Part shown: one piece after another, positions 14,223-14,294 of the stretch
Position numbering within the stretch: the first letter of the stretch is position 1
Layout: each line of letters begins with the position of its first letter
Source of the DNA: CAIRDP01 sp037134895
GTDB taxonomy: Bacteria; Bacteroidota; Bacteroidia; Bacteroidales; FEN-979
Direction of reading: 5' to 3'
Length of the DNA: 14,294 nucleotides
Assembly: GCA_037134895.1 (NCBI GenBank)
Contig: JBAXLI010000090.1
Coordinates: forward strand, 1-14,294
Position numbers and translations under genes: made by a program
Notes under the pieces: generated by a model
Seen by the model: the letters and a program-made list of their open reading frames with translations, nothing else
What the model was told of the DNA's origin: nothing
Databases searched by the model: none

Positions 14223-14294
14223 CTATTTCTTTTGTTCTACGGCAGGTTTCACATACTGGAAGTTCGTGACCTTATTCGTTTTCAGGTTCAGGTA
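14223..14294 (-). CDS. C-terminal tail of an unidentified gene (partial)
   Basis: An open frame enters from the right edge and runs 23 codons to a TAG stop at 14223-14225. It ends in the residues VTNFQYVKPAVEQKK. Only 4 bases separate the stop from the ATG of the AAA+ gene, so this is very probably the preceding gene of the same operon. The tail is too short to identify. A kinase, a vWA protein or another zinc-ribbon protein would fit the context, but nothing here shows which. Confidence 0.55.
   Translation of the reverse strand, partial: YLNLKTNKVTNFQYVKPAVEQKK

Overview
The window looks like a chromosomal segment from a Bacteroidota bacterium, probably an environmental Bacteroidales-like lineage. 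The reasons are promoter boxes of the form TAnnTTTG with an upstream TTG/TTTG, few purine-rich ribosome binding sites, a Bacteroidota-style RSH protein and a DUF3795 cysteine-rich protein. No gene-free stretch exceeds 300 bases. Names were assigned by reading motifs; no database search was run.

Layout, left: a short gene-free start (1-146) is almost filled by two heptanucleotide tandem arrays. They run into the stop codon of a minus-strand gene for the carboxyltransferase (beta) subunit of methylcrotonoyl-CoA carboxylase (147-1754). Divergent from it is a plus-strand operon (1842-5828): a (p)ppGpp synthetase of the RelA/SpoT family with a dead hydrolase domain and no ACT domain, overlapping by 4 bases an ABC exporter ATPase, followed by an ABC-2 permease. 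An octamer array forming a long imperfect hairpin lies between the two transporter genes.

Layout, middle: a cytidylate-kinase-like protein (5931-6620) and a ParD/ParE toxin-antitoxin pair (6698-7239). The pair's promoter contains a perfect 11-bp inverted repeat that is probably the autoregulatory operator. A third heptamer array then overlaps the promoter of two tRNA genes, tRNA-Pro(CGG) and tRNA-Thr(CGT), which are separated by a perfect 8-bp hairpin.

Layout, right: everything from 7609 to the right edge is on the minus strand and tightly spaced. In transcription order: the tail of an unidentified gene, a giant 1394-residue protein with a zinc ribbon and five CbbX/SpoVK-type AAA+ modules, a protein with two zinc ribbons and an FHA domain, a PP2C-type phosphatase with a charged tail, a small zinc-ribbon protein, and a DUF3795 protein.

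This right-hand cluster is the most interesting part. A phosphothreonine reader (FHA), an eraser (PP2C) and a five-module ATPase with one degenerate module imply a phosphorylation-controlled remodelling machine. Its kinase and target are not in the window and may lie beyond the right edge.
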